This document shows positions 1 through 8,067 of a stretch of DNA of 23,215 bases, piece by piece. The notes under the pieces are model-generated. The model was not told the origin of the DNA, did no database searches, and saw only the letters and a list, made by a program, of their open reading frames with translations. Every line of letters begins with the position of its first letter. Position 1 is the first letter of the stretch. Origin of the DNA: DATJUF01 sp035524095 (GTDB lineage: Bacteria; Desulfobacterota; Binatia; Binatales; Binataceae); contig DATKPK010000179.1 of assembly GCA_035524095.1 (NCBI GenBank), positions 1-23,215 on the forward strand. The letters are read 5' to 3'. Position numbers and translations under genes: made by a program.

Positions 1-13
1 AGCAAATGCCAAC

Positions 14-433
14 ATGATGGCGATGCCACCGGGTGGTCCATCGTCGGAAATCCAGGCGGAGATTCAACGCCTGACTTCAGGCACCCCAGCTGAGCGGCGG
101 CTTTACGCGCGGGCGGCTGCGGCCTTTCCCAATTTCTGTCACGAGTGGGCGCGGATGCTGCGTGACCGCGAATCGAATAATCTGAGTTCGTTAAATTGGA
201 AGGAAAACGGCGGTTACGAAACCGCAAGTTACGTCGGTTACGGCCCGCTCAAGACCTGCGAATGTAAGGAATCAGCTGAGGGCATACCGCTGGGCAAAGT
301 GACCTACGACGAAGAGGACTACTACATCGTCGGGAAGACGGTCGACGAGGCTAAGCACAGCCAGCCCAAGGTAGTGCGTACTGTTCCTACGCTGGAGATC
401 TTCTCTTGGGATCAGAATAAATGGTTCTACTAA
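14..433 (+). CDS. Conserved hypothetical protein, 139 aa
   Basis: I do not recognise a named family. The protein is soluble, with no signal peptide or membrane segment. It has a helical, Ala/Arg-rich first half containing FPNFCHEWARML at about residues 38-49, then a Cys pair (KTCECKE, about residues 80-86). The second half is rich in aromatic residues and looks like beta structure (EEDYYIVGKTV), ending in FSWDQNKWFY. The composition and the ordered C-terminal half look like a real globular protein. Two adjacent ATG codons (14 and 17) are possible starts. The frame stays open to the window edge, so the true start could lie upstream. No function is proposed. Confidence 0.6.
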   Translation: MMAMPPGGPSSEIQAEIQRLTSGTPAERRLYARAAAAFPNFCHEWARMLRDRESNNLSSLNWKENGGYETASYVGYGPLKTCECKESAEGIPLGKVTYDEEDYYIVGKTVDEAKHSQPKVVRTVPTLEIFSWDQNKWFY

Positions 434-505
434 GCCACTTCCAGTAAAAGCCACGCACTTGTGTAGAAGCGGCCGACGATTCGTGGGTCAGCCGCTCTCC
501 GCCTG

Positions 506-1720
506 TCAGTTCAGGTCGCGGCTGCTATAGCCCAAGATCCGCCGGGCGACGATTAGCAAATTGATCTGCTGGGTGCCCTCGTAGATGTCGTTGATTTTGG
601 CATCGCGCATCCACTTTTCCACTAACCGGGTGCGCGAATAACCGAGCGGTCCGAGCAATTCGACCGCCTTCTGTGTGATCAGCGTGACAACCTTGCCAGC
701 CTTGGCTTTTGCCATCGATGCTTCGAGACTGTTGCGCTGTCCCATATCAAGCATCCACGCTGCCCGCCAAGTGAGCAGCCGCGCCGCTTTGAGTTGCACT
801 TCCATCTCCATGAAGTCACGTTCGAGCGAAGTGAGCTTGCGCGGCGAGATCCCGTAACGGATCGGCACCTGCTGATCGGAGAGAAAGTCGCGCACATGGT
901 CGAGCGCGGCGCGCCCGACGCCGGTCGCCATCGCAGCCACGATCGGGCGCGTAGCGTCGAACGTCGCCATCACGTCCTTGAAGCCGCCCTCTTTTTTGAC
1001 CTCGGCGCTGCCGAGCAGATTTTCGAGCGGTACCCGGCAACTGTCGAAGGACAGCATCGCGGTGTCCGAGACTCGGATTCCGAGCTTGTTCTCGACCCGC
1101 GTGACCGTCATGCCAGGAGTATTGTGCTCGACGACGAACGGTTTTATCCCGGCACGTCCGGCACTTTTGTCGACCGAGGCCCAGACCACGACGAAGCCTT
1201 CCGACTTCTCGGCGGCCATCTGGCCTGAGGTGCAGAAAATCTTTGTGCCGTTCAGGACCCAATAATCGCCCTCGCGGGTGGCCGTGGTCGCGACGGCAGC
1301 CGAGTCCGAGCCACATCCCGGCTCCGTTATAGCCATCGCGCCCCATTTTGGCTTGCCCTCGCTGAAGCGCTTGAGAAAGCGTTCTTTTTGCTCAGGAGTA
1401 CCAGCGGCAGCCACCGCGGCGCCGCCAAGTCCTGCATTCGGCATCGAGACGAACAACCCCGCGTCGCCCCAGCATAGTTCTTCTGAGCTGAGACAGGTGT
1501 AGAGCGTGCGGAGCCGTGGACCATCAGATCTAACTGGCGCATCGCCGCCGGCGGCAGCTGTAGCCTTCGAGCCGGCCCACATCATTTCGATAAAATCCCA
1601 CGGCTTGTCGTGCTCACGCTCGTCGTATTCGCGCGAAATTGGCCGCATCATGTTTTCGGCGACACCGTGGTAGGTCTTGAGCTGCTTGACGACTTGGGGC
1701 TCGAATTCAAAATCGATCAT
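506..1720 (-). CDS. Acyl-CoA dehydrogenase, 404 aa
   Basis: FAD-dependent acyl-CoA dehydrogenase catalysing alpha,beta-dehydrogenation of an acyl-CoA thioester in a beta-oxidation-like pathway; cytosolic. The middle domain shows WGAMAITEPGCGSDSA near residues 126-141, the usual FAD/substrate-binding segment. The C-terminal domain has LLGPLGYSR and then INDIYEGTQQINLL, where the Glu of YEGT is the expected catalytic base. Length is normal for the family. The ATG at 1720 is supported by an AAGGAT-type ribosome binding site just upstream on the minus strand. It lies 56 bases downstream of a second acyl-CoA dehydrogenase on the same strand, so the two are probably co-transcribed. The substrate cannot be told from sequence. 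Confidence 0.93.
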   Translation of the reverse strand: MIDFEFEPQVVKQLKTYHGVAENMMRPISREYDEREHDKPWDFIEMMWAGSKATAAAGGDAPVRSDGPRLRTLYTCLSSEELCWGDAGLFVSMPNAGLGGAAVAAAGTPEQKERFLKRFSEGKPKWGAMAITEPGCGSDSAAVATTATREGDYWVLNGTKIFCTSGQMAAEKSEGFVVVWASVDKSAGRAGIKPFVVEHNTPGMTVTRVENKLGIRVSDTAMLSFDSCRVPLENLLGSAEVKKEGGFKDVMATFDATRPIVAAMATGVGRAALDHVRDFLSDQQVPIRYGISPRKLTSLERDFMEMEVQLKAARLLTWRAAWMLDMGQRNSLEASMAKAKAGKVVTLITQKAVELLGPLGYSRTRLVEKWMRDAKINDIYEGTQQINLLIVARRILGYSSRDLN

Positions 1721-1776
1721 TGAAAGTTATCCTTCAACTTTAACTGGCAGATTTGGCTGAAGCCTTCCTAGTGGAT

Positions 1777-2883
1777 TTAGACTATCGCCAAACCGTCGAG
1801 AATGGCGAAGCCCCGGGCATTGCGCAGCCATAACTCCACTGGATGCTCACGGATATAACCGTGGCCGCCGAGCACTTGCACGGCGTTGTCGGCAACCGTC
1901 AGACAGGCCTGCGCCGCGTAGTTGCGCGCCTGATAGCTCTCCTTAGTTGCGTCTTCACCACGGTCGAGATGCCATGCGGCCTCCCACACCAGCAATCGAG
2001 CAGCATCGATCTCAATAGCCATCTCGGCTAGCATAAAAGCTATGGCCTGTTTGACTGCAATCGGCACACCGAAGGCCTTGCGCTCCTTCGCATAGTCACG
2101 GGCATACTCGAACGAGGCACGCGCGACGCCAACCGCCATCGCTGCCAGTGCGACACGCGACTGACTGAGTACGCGCGGAAAATTGATTCCGCGGTCGCCG
2201 CCAAGACGCGCACCCGCATCAACTCGGCATTGCTCAAGCTTCAATTCGTAGGTCCTGAGCGCTTTGATACCCATGTTTTTCTCGGGTGCCGAGATGCTCA
2301 GACCCGGGTTTTTGCGATCTACGAGAAAGCCGCCCACATGCTCGAAACCGGCTTCTGGACCGGCAGCGAACACTAATATCGATGAAGATTCAGCAGCCAG
2401 TGGCACGTAACATTTGGCGCCGTTGAGAATAAAGCCGCTACCGTTATGCACTGCTGCGGTCATCAGCGCGGCTGCATCGTAATCGTAACGCGGCTCCATC
2501 AGGGCAGCCGAACCGGGAACGAAATCGCCGGCGCAAAGCGGTTTCAAAAACGCTTGACGCTGAGCATCAGTGCCCATCTCGAGCACCGGAAAGGCCGTTA
2601 GACGCGGCGCCAGCATATGCAGTGCAATCGCAAGGTCGCCGAAAGCTAGTTCTTCGGCAATGATCGCGCCGGTGACCGCCGAGCGCTGGTCGCCATAGCC
2701 ACCGTAGGTTTCTGGAATGGGGCCGCAGACCAAGCCTAGTTCCCACGATTTGGCGATTAGCTCGGCGGGAATTTCACCGCTTTCATCGGCTGGACGTGCG
2801 GCCGGGCGGATCTGCTCGGTAGCGAAGGCCGCCACCGTTTCGCGGATCATCCGCTGCTCGTCGCTAAGGTCAAACCCGATCAT
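1777..2883 (-). CDS. Acyl-CoA dehydrogenase paralogue, atypical active-site segment
   Basis: Second acyl-CoA dehydrogenase of the pair. It starts MIGFDLSDEQRMIRETVAAF, the classic N-terminal helix pattern, and ends with VLGGHGYIREHPVELWLRNA followed by ILDGLAIV. The YEGT-type catalytic motif of the neighbour is replaced by ILDG, so the usual Glu position appears to be Asp or absent. I place the start at 2883 because an AAAGGA ribosome binding site precedes that ATG. A longer frame to 2922 is open, but its extra 13 residues are polar and unlike the family. Adjacent non-identical dehydrogenases often form mixed alpha2beta2 complexes, as in actinobacterial steroid side-chain degradation. Whether this pair does is inference. 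Confidence 0.9.
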   Translation of the reverse strand: MIGFDLSDEQRMIRETVAAFATEQIRPAARPADESGEIPAELIAKSWELGLVCGPIPETYGGYGDQRSAVTGAIIAEELAFGDLAIALHMLAPRLTAFPVLEMGTDAQRQAFLKPLCAGDFVPGSAALMEPRYDYDAAALMTAAVHNGSGFILNGAKCYVPLAAESSSILVFAAGPEAGFEHVGGFLVDRKNPGLSISAPEKNMGIKALRTYELKLEQCRVDAGARLGGDRGINFPRVLSQSRVALAAMAVGVARASFEYARDYAKERKAFGVPIAVKQAIAFMLAEMAIEIDAARLLVWEAAWHLDRGEDATKESYQARNYAAQACLTVADNAVQVLGGHGYIREHPVELWLRNARGFAILDGLAIV

Positions 2884-2969
2884 CCGGCGTTCCTTTCGTT
2901 CCGTGGTGTTGAGATCCGCCACTCTTCAGATTCTTAAATTGCGTATGGCGCAGACGGCTTCGCTTGGTT

Positions 2970-3203
2970 TCAGTTCGTTCCACCGAGTTTTTCACGCCGC
3001 GAGCGCTCCTGTTCACGCGCGCGCTTGTATTTGCGCTCGTCTTCAGCGACCCGCGTAGGCGGTGGAATCGGCTTGCGCAACTTCTTGATCAGCCCGCCCG
3101 AACCCACGTTCGCGTGACCGCTCGCTTTGCTACCCTCTGCGGCTTTGCTCGGCTTCGCGATTGTGCGCAAACCGCGTGCAGGCCGCAACTCGTCAGTGCT
3201 CAT
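2970..3203 (-). CDS. Small basic protein downstream of pgeF, about 77 aa
   Basis: A short, strongly basic protein. It has a Ser/Gly/Ala-rich first half and then LIKKLRKPIPPPTRVAEDER, followed by a helical Lys/Arg/Glu tail. Small conserved bacterial proteins with a K-P-x-PPT-R motif and charged tail exist, but I cannot name a function. No membrane segment or cysteines. It follows pgeF tightly: the pgeF stop is at 3208-3210 and the preferred ATG at 3203, with GGTGAG and AAGG just before it. A GTG at 3215 would overlap pgeF and add four residues. The tight spacing suggests translational coupling to pgeF. RNA or ribosome binding is possible from composition only. Confidence 0.6.
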   Translation of the reverse strand: MSTDELRPARGLRTIAKPSKAAEGSKASGHANVGSGGLIKKLRKPIPPPTRVAEDERKYKRAREQERSRREKLGGTN

Positions 3204-3207
3204 CACC

Positions 3208-4020
3208 TTACTCACCGAGGCCGATAAAGCTCATCTGCAGGCCGGTCACAGCGCCACCCGCTCCACGACGCGAAAAATAGTCATCCGAATTGCAGCGCGT
3301 GCAAGGCCCGGCAGTCTGAATCTCGTTAGGATTAAGCCCTGCCGCTTCCAATTGCGTTCGAACGATTCCGCGCAGATTCAGGTACGCCTTGCCCGGCCGC
3401 CCTGATCGCGTGAAGGCCGAGGCTGTCGGGATTTGACGGCTAAATTCATCGGCCAGTTCCGCATCGATCTCGAAACAACAGGGGCCAATGGCTGGGCCAA
3501 TCGCAGCGCGTATTCGGTCGCATCGCGCACCGGCGTTGACCATCGCCGCGACCCCAGCACCGGCAATATCGGCAAGCGTCCCGCGCCATCCTGCATGCAG
3601 CGCGCCGATGGTGTGCGACGCCGCGTCATATAAAAGGACCGGTACGCAATCGCCAGTGAAAATCCCCAGTGCGATACCGGCGTCAGTGGTGATCATGCCA
3701 TCGACGGACGGGCGATTACCCTCGAGGATTCTGTCGCCGCGCCGCACCCGAATCACTTCCGCCCGATGGACCTGCGTCAACATCGCCGGTCTTAGCCCCG
3801 GATTGGCCGTATGCCAGCGCCGCCAGTTCTCCGCGACTGCACTGGGTTCGTCGCCAATCCAACCGGCTAGATTGAAGCTCGTATAGACCCCGCGGCTGAC
3901 CCCGCCACGCCGTCCCATAAATCCGGCTCGAACGCCGGCAACGTCATGGCTTTGCCAAGGCGTGATCTGCGGAGGCGCAATGGCCGCTGACGGGTTATCT
4001 ATTGATTCGGAGGAATGCAT
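3208..4020 (-). CDS. pgeF: Peptidoglycan editing factor / multicopper-oxidase-like PgeF (YfiH, laccase domain)
   Basis: Member of the YfiH/PgeF (Cu-oxidase_4) family. Family members act on purine nucleosides and have been linked to removing misincorporated residues from peptidoglycan precursors. The three metal-binding residues are in place: His85 in LTQVH, Cys125 in FTGDC and His142 in LHAGWRG. The later AIGPAIGPCCFEI segment is also typical. N-terminal FMGRRGGVSRG matches the family's F-x-x-R-x-GGVS motif. 270 aa is the normal length. No strong ribosome binding site precedes the ATG at 4020. The gene is divergent from the small gene at 4094 and uvrA, and is followed at once by a small basic protein gene. 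Confidence 0.92.
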   Translation of the reverse strand: MHSSESIDNPSAAIAPPQITPWQSHDVAGVRAGFMGRRGGVSRGVYTSFNLAGWIGDEPSAVAENWRRWHTANPGLRPAMLTQVHRAEVIRVRRGDRILEGNRPSVDGMITTDAGIALGIFTGDCVPVLLYDAASHTIGALHAGWRGTLADIAGAGVAAMVNAGARCDRIRAAIGPAIGPCCFEIDAELADEFSRQIPTASAFTRSGRPGKAYLNLRGIVRTQLEAAGLNPNEIQTAGPCTRCNSDDYFSRRGAGGAVTGLQMSFIGLGE

Positions 4021-4038
4021 CGGTTGAGCTATCGGCAG

Positions 4039-4068
4039 TTGGCCAGACTTCAGTGGATAAACTATACT
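4039..4068 (+). promoter_or_regulatory. Candidate sigma-70-type promoter for the 4094-uvrA unit
   Basis: TTGGCC at 4039-4044 and TATACT at 4063-4068 are separated by 18 bases in the divergent gap between pgeF and the next plus-strand gene. The -10 element matches the consensus at five of six positions; the -35 is weaker. No LexA-type operator was evident by eye. Confidence 0.35.
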
Positions 4069-4093
4069 CGCTCTTTTAAGGCAATTCCTATCA

Positions 4094-4339
4094 GTGAATA
4101 TAGCTACCGGCAGTGCAATGAATGGTTACAGATATCTAATTGAGCGCAACCGCCTGATGTGCCAGCTTGAGGGCGAATTAGGCAAATTGAGCCTTGCTGA
4201 CCCAGCCGCTCGTCAGGCCGAGACCCTGCGCCTGCAGGCGCAGTTCGATATCCGCCTGAAGCAGCTCTACGCCCAAGTCGCCACGGAGTACCCGGGCGAG
4301 CGCAAAGTCAAAGCGCGTCCAATTGAGGATCCGCGCTAA
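4094..4339 (+). CDS. Small helical hypothetical protein upstream of uvrA
   Basis: A protein of up to 81 aa predicted to be almost entirely alpha-helical and coiled-coil-like (IERNRLMCQLEGELGKLSL, then RLQAQFDIRLKQLYAQV). No recognised domain, signal or membrane segment. The GTG at 4094 gives the longest frame. The ATG at 4118 (MNGYRYLIERN) removes a weakly structured lead and may be the true start. Neither has a strong ribosome binding site. It ends 24 bases before uvrA on the same strand and lies behind the same putative promoter, so it may be co-transcribed with uvrA. Function unknown. Confidence 0.5.
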   Translation: MNIATGSAMNGYRYLIERNRLMCQLEGELGKLSLADPAARQAETLRLQAQFDIRLKQLYAQVATEYPGERKVKARPIEDPR

Positions 4340-4362
4340 TCGCGGCCAAGGGCAAGCCGCGC

Positions 4363-7299
4363 TTGGAGCGCTCAATCAGTATTCGGGGGGCGCGCACCCA
4401 CAACCTGCAAAATATCTCGATCGATTTGCCGCACGATCGGCTGATTGTCGTCACCGGCGTCTCGGGATCGGGTAAGTCGAGCCTGGTCTTCGATACGCTC
4501 TACGCCGAGGGCCAGCGCCGTTACGTCCAGAGCCTTTCAACCTATGCGCGCCTGTTCCTCGAGCGTATGGAACGGCCGGATGTCGACGCGATCACTGAAA
4601 TCCCGCCAGCTCTCGCGCTCCGTCAGAAGAACACGATCAAGAACGCTCGTTCGACCGTTGGGACCGTCACCGAGATCAGCGACTACCTCAGGCTTTTGTT
4701 CGCGTCCACCGGTCAGACGTGGTGCCCGCGATGCACCATCGAAGTAACGCGCGACACTGTCGCCAGCGCCGCGGCTCAATTGACGGCGAAGCCCGGCATG
4801 TACCTTTTCCTTGCGCCTTTTGCGATTGGCTCGCGCTCGCTGGCGGAGGCCGCCGATTACCTGATCCAGAACGGCTACCATCGCCTCTATCGCGACAATG
4901 CGATCATTGAGACGGCGTCGCTGGCCGAGACCTTAAGCATTGCGCAATCGCTAAACGGCTCTGACTCAGTTGCCACACATAGAGTGCAAGCGCCCTCCCC
5001 CAACGAACCCCTGATGGTCGTCATCGATCGCGTCGCCGTGACCACGGACGGCTCCGGCGACCGTCTGCGTGAAGCGCTCGAAAAGGCCTTTTACCTGGGC
5101 GGCGGCCAAGTCCGCGTGATTCTTCTCACTTCCGTCAACGGTAGGGTCAAGTCAGGCGCCTCGATCTCGTTTGACCGCCGTTTCAATTGCTCGCAGTGCG
5201 GCACGGCTTTTCCCGAACCGACCGCAGCACTATTCTCCGCCAACAGCCCGATCGGCGCCTGTCCCGAATGCGAAGGTTTCGGCCGTACCGTGGAGCTCGA
5301 CCTCGCCAAGGTCATCCCTAATCCTAATCTGTCTTTGCGCCAGGGCCTGATCGCTCCGTGGCGGACCCCCGCCTATCGCGAGATGCACGACTGGATGCTG
5401 AAATGCGCCAAGCGCGCCCGCGTCCGCACCGCCGCACCGTTTCGCGAGATGAATGACGCCGAGCGGACTTGGCTGCTCGACGGCGAACCGCGCACCGAAG
5501 ATCAGGAGTGGGACGAGCGTTGGCCCGGCGTCCACGGCTTTTTCAGTTGGCTGGAACGCAAACGCTACAAGACTCACGTGCGGATTCTGCTGGCGAAATA
5601 CCGCCGCTTCGTGCCCTGCCCCACATGTGGCGGCGTCAAGCTCAAGCCCGACGCGCTCAACGTCAAACTTAAAGGCCGCACGATTACGGAAGTGAGCACG
5701 ATGGCCGTGCGAGACCTGCCTAATTGGATCAACGGCCTACGCCGCAACGAATCCATCTTTGCGCGAGCGGGCGGCCTACTGCGCGAACTGGATAATCGTC
5801 TGGGTTATCTCAACGAAGTGGGCCTAGGCTATCTGACCCTCGAGCGGCAGGCGCGCACGCTTTCGGGCGGTGAAGCACAACGGATTCATCTGGCCAGCGC
5901 GCTCGGTAATCTGCTCTCGGCTACCCTCTACGCCCTCGACGAGCCGACCGTCGGACTTCACGCCGCCGACTCTCGGCGCCTGCTTGGTGTCCTGCGCCAT
6001 CTGCGCGATCTCGGCAATACCGTCGTCGTTGTCGAACACGATCCTGCAATGATCGCAGGCGCTGACTTCGCCGTCGAACTAGGTCCCGGCGGCGGACGAG
6101 AGGGCGGACGGTTAATCCGCAGCGGCCCGCCCGACCCTAACACCAACGGCAATAATGCAGGACGAGCTTTGTTACTCCGCGCGCTCGCCCATCAGCGGCA
6201 TTTCGGCAAGGACGATCCGGCAATTCGCATCACCGGCGCACGCGAGCATAACCTGCGCAATCTCGACGTCACGCTTCCGCTCAAGCGGATGGTCTGCGTC
6301 ACCGGCGTTTCGGGTTCAGGCAAATCGACGCTGGTCGAGAACGTGCTCTACAACAACTATCTGCGCCGCGAGGGCGAAAACGTCAGCGATGTTGGCGAAT
6401 GTGATCGTATCGATGGCCTCGAGCAGATCGGCGAAATCGTCCACATGGGCCAGGAGATGCCCGCGCGCTCGATGCGCTCCAATCCCGCCACCTATCTCAA
6501 GATTTACGACGATATCCGCAAGCTCTACGCGGCCACGCCCGAGGCGCGCAGGCTCGGCATCAAGCCGCGCGACTTCTCCTTCAACGTCACCGGCGGACGC
6601 TGCGAGCGCTGCCAGGGCACCGGCACGGTCACGGTCGAGATGCATTTCATGGCCGACCTCGAGGTAACGTGCGACACGTGCGATGGCCGCCGCTTCCAAA
6701 GCCACATTCTTGGATTGCGTTATCAGGGCCGCAATATCAACGAGATCCTTGAACTTACTATCGACGAGGCGCGCGCCGCCTTCGCGAAAACCCCGGCGAT
6801 CGCACGGCGGCTGGAACCGCTCAGCGCAGTCGGTCTCGGCTATCTCCAATTAGGCCAGACTACCGCGACCCTCTCCGGCGGTGAGGCGCAGCGGCTCAAG
6901 CTCGCGCGCTTTTTACTGGCTGAACTGGAACCGGTTGCGATCACGCGCAACGGCAAAGCCCTCCCCCGGATCTTCATCCTCGACGAGCCGACCACGGGTC
7001 TCGCGTCCTCCGATATCAAGCGGCTGCTGCGCGTCTTCACCCGCCTCATCGCCGAGGGCAATACATTGATTGTAGTCGAGCACAATCTTGAACTGATCGC
7101 TCATGCCGACCACATCATCGATCTTGGTCCCGGCGGCGGTGACGAGGGCGGACGCGTCGTCGTCTCGGGCGACCCGCTGACGGTAGCGTCCTGCGGCAAA
7201 TCAGCGACCGGCCGCGAATTGCGGGGTCTCTTCGGCCTGCCTGTCGAAGCGGGCAGCCGCGCGATCAAATCGGCGCTCCGGCTCGCGGCTCAAACGTGA
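4363..7299 (+). CDS. uvrA: Excinuclease ABC subunit A (UvrA)
   Basis: DNA damage sensor of nucleotide excision repair; a dimeric ABC ATPase that loads UvrB at lesions. There are two ABC modules. Walker A sequences are GVSGSGKSS (about 32-40) and GVSGSGKST (about 649-657). ABC signatures LSGGEAQR occur in both halves, with Walker B motifs ending LDEPTVGL and LDEPTTGL. Two zinc modules are visible: Cys276/279/300/303 and Cys747/750/770/773. N-terminal SIRGARTHNLQNI is diagnostic. At 978 aa it is slightly longer than usual. The start is the TTG at 4363, the only start that gives the family's N-terminus. After the second Walker B it reads GLASSDI where most UvrAs have GLH-x-x-DI, a possible subfamily or paralogue trait. 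Confidence 0.96.
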   Translation: MERSISIRGARTHNLQNISIDLPHDRLIVVTGVSGSGKSSLVFDTLYAEGQRRYVQSLSTYARLFLERMERPDVDAITEIPPALALRQKNTIKNARSTVGTVTEISDYLRLLFASTGQTWCPRCTIEVTRDTVASAAAQLTAKPGMYLFLAPFAIGSRSLAEAADYLIQNGYHRLYRDNAIIETASLAETLSIAQSLNGSDSVATHRVQAPSPNEPLMVVIDRVAVTTDGSGDRLREALEKAFYLGGGQVRVILLTSVNGRVKSGASISFDRRFNCSQCGTAFPEPTAALFSANSPIGACPECEGFGRTVELDLAKVIPNPNLSLRQGLIAPWRTPAYREMHDWMLKCAKRARVRTAAPFREMNDAERTWLLDGEPRTEDQEWDERWPGVHGFFSWLERKRYKTHVRILLAKYRRFVPCPTCGGVKLKPDALNVKLKGRTITEVSTMAVRDLPNWINGLRRNESIFARAGGLLRELDNRLGYLNEVGLGYLTLERQARTLSGGEAQRIHLASALGNLLSATLYALDEPTVGLHAADSRRLLGVLRHLRDLGNTVVVVEHDPAMIAGADFAVELGPGGGREGGRLIRSGPPDPNTNGNNAGRALLLRALAHQRHFGKDDPAIRITGAREHNLRNLDVTLPLKRMVCVTGVSGSGKSTLVENVLYNNYLRREGENVSDVGECDRIDGLEQIGEIVHMGQEMPARSMRSNPATYLKIYDDIRKLYAATPEARRLGIKPRDFSFNVTGGRCERCQGTGTVTVEMHFMADLEVTCDTCDGRRFQSHILGLRYQGRNINEILELTIDEARAAFAKTPAIARRLEPLSAVGLGYLQLGQTTATLSGGEAQRLKLARFLLAELEPVAITRNGKALPRIFILDEPTTGLASSDIKRLLRVFTRLIAEGNTLIVVEHNLELIAHADHIIDLGPGGGDEGGRVVVSGDPLTVASCGKSATGRELRGLFGLPVEAGSRAIKSALRLAAQT

Positions 7300-7468
7300 T
7301 ATTTGGCAGGGCCTGCGCGGCCATGCGAGCGCGAGCTTGTGCGAGTGTCACGTCGGAGATTCCGGGGGCTGCGAGCATCCGGCCGTTAGCACTAAATAAT
7401 CGTGGATTGGCAGCGTAAAGATTTGGTAATCTGAGGGCACCGGCGGCGCTGCCACTGCACGGCGGCAC

Positions 7469-7490
7469 GCGAGGAGGATCGTAACCTCGC
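7469..7490 (+). promoter_or_regulatory. Hairpin overlapping the ribosome binding site of the 191-aa gene
   Basis: GCGAGG (7469-7474) can pair with CCTCGC (7485-7490), with a 10-base loop, directly before the ATG at 7492. The purine-rich AGGAGG (7472-7477) lies partly in the 5' arm and is 14 bases from the ATG, which is long. Folding could either hide the site or bring it closer to the start. The base pairing is seen; the regulatory role is inference. Confidence 0.3.
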
Positions 7491-7491
7491 T

Positions 7492-8067
7492 ATGAGTGTG
7501 ACCTCGTCCGAGCGGCTGAAGGACTTCTTTCTGAGCTTGGTGCGCCAGAGCTTTGGACAGCTAGGCGTCGGCGACCGACCTATTACTGATTATATAGCCA
7601 CCGTCCTGACCGATTTCAGCCGCTCCGAACGATTACTCGCGTTGCGCGGCGCAGACGGTCGCCGGCTCACCAGCGTCGTCGAGATGATGCTTTCACAAAT
7701 CAGCCCGAGCGATCGCACGCGCGTTTTGGGTGAACGCGAATTGCGCAAGCACATCGGCGATTACACGCTCTTCATGTCCGGACTGTTTCGCCGGTTCGTC
7801 GAGCGCGGCGGCTACCTCGATTACTATCTCGAAGAAGGCGCGCGCTCTTACCACGAAGTTTCGCGGCTCGCGGCTGGCCTCGACACGCCGCCTCACCAGC
7901 CGAATCATCTGATGTTCGAAGAACTGAGCAAGGGCTTCGAGCATTACTCAGGCGCGCTCGACTTCATGCGCAAATGCTATTTCTCCTCCTCGGCCGGCGA
8001 CGATCCCTTCGCCGGTTTCTACCGGCATGTTCAGGGCTGGGTACGCAACGGATTATCCAACAACTGA
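7492..8067 (+). CDS. Conserved hypothetical protein, 191 aa
   Basis: Soluble, mostly helical protein with no signal peptide or clear membrane segment. Notable stretches are RELRKHIGDYTLFMSGLFRR in the middle, a Tyr-rich YLDYYLEEGARSYHEVSRLA, and a late DPFAGFYRHVQGW. I think uncharacterised bacterial proteins with a similar H-x-GD-(F/Y)-x-LF motif exist, but I cannot name the family or its role. An AGGAGG sequence lies upstream at an unusually long distance, inside a potential hairpin. The 3' end meets the pseudouridine synthase gene: the TGA overlaps a CTG that best fits as that gene's start. The two are probably one operon. Confidence 0.75.
   Translation: MSVTSSERLKDFFLSLVRQSFGQLGVGDRPITDYIATVLTDFSRSERLLALRGADGRRLTSVVEMMLSQISPSDRTRVLGERELRKHIGDYTLFMSGLFRRFVERGGYLDYYLEEGARSYHEVSRLAAGLDTPPHQPNHLMFEELSKGFEHYSGALDFMRKCYFSSSAGDDPFAGFYRHVQGWVRNGLSNN

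Noticed and set aside
816..1346. Minus-strand 176-codon frame inside the first acyl-CoA dehydrogenase
   Set aside because: Arg/Gly-rich shadow frame inside a clear gene.
6316..6849. Antisense 177-codon frame in uvrA, and a plus-strand frame at 6155-6667
   Set aside because: Both overlap highly conserved uvrA coding sequence and have compositions typical of shadow frames in GC-rich genes.
7265..7468. Minus-strand 67-codon frame after uvrA
   Set aside because: Overlaps the uvrA end, has no ribosome binding site, and is mostly Ala/Arg/Pro with no pattern.
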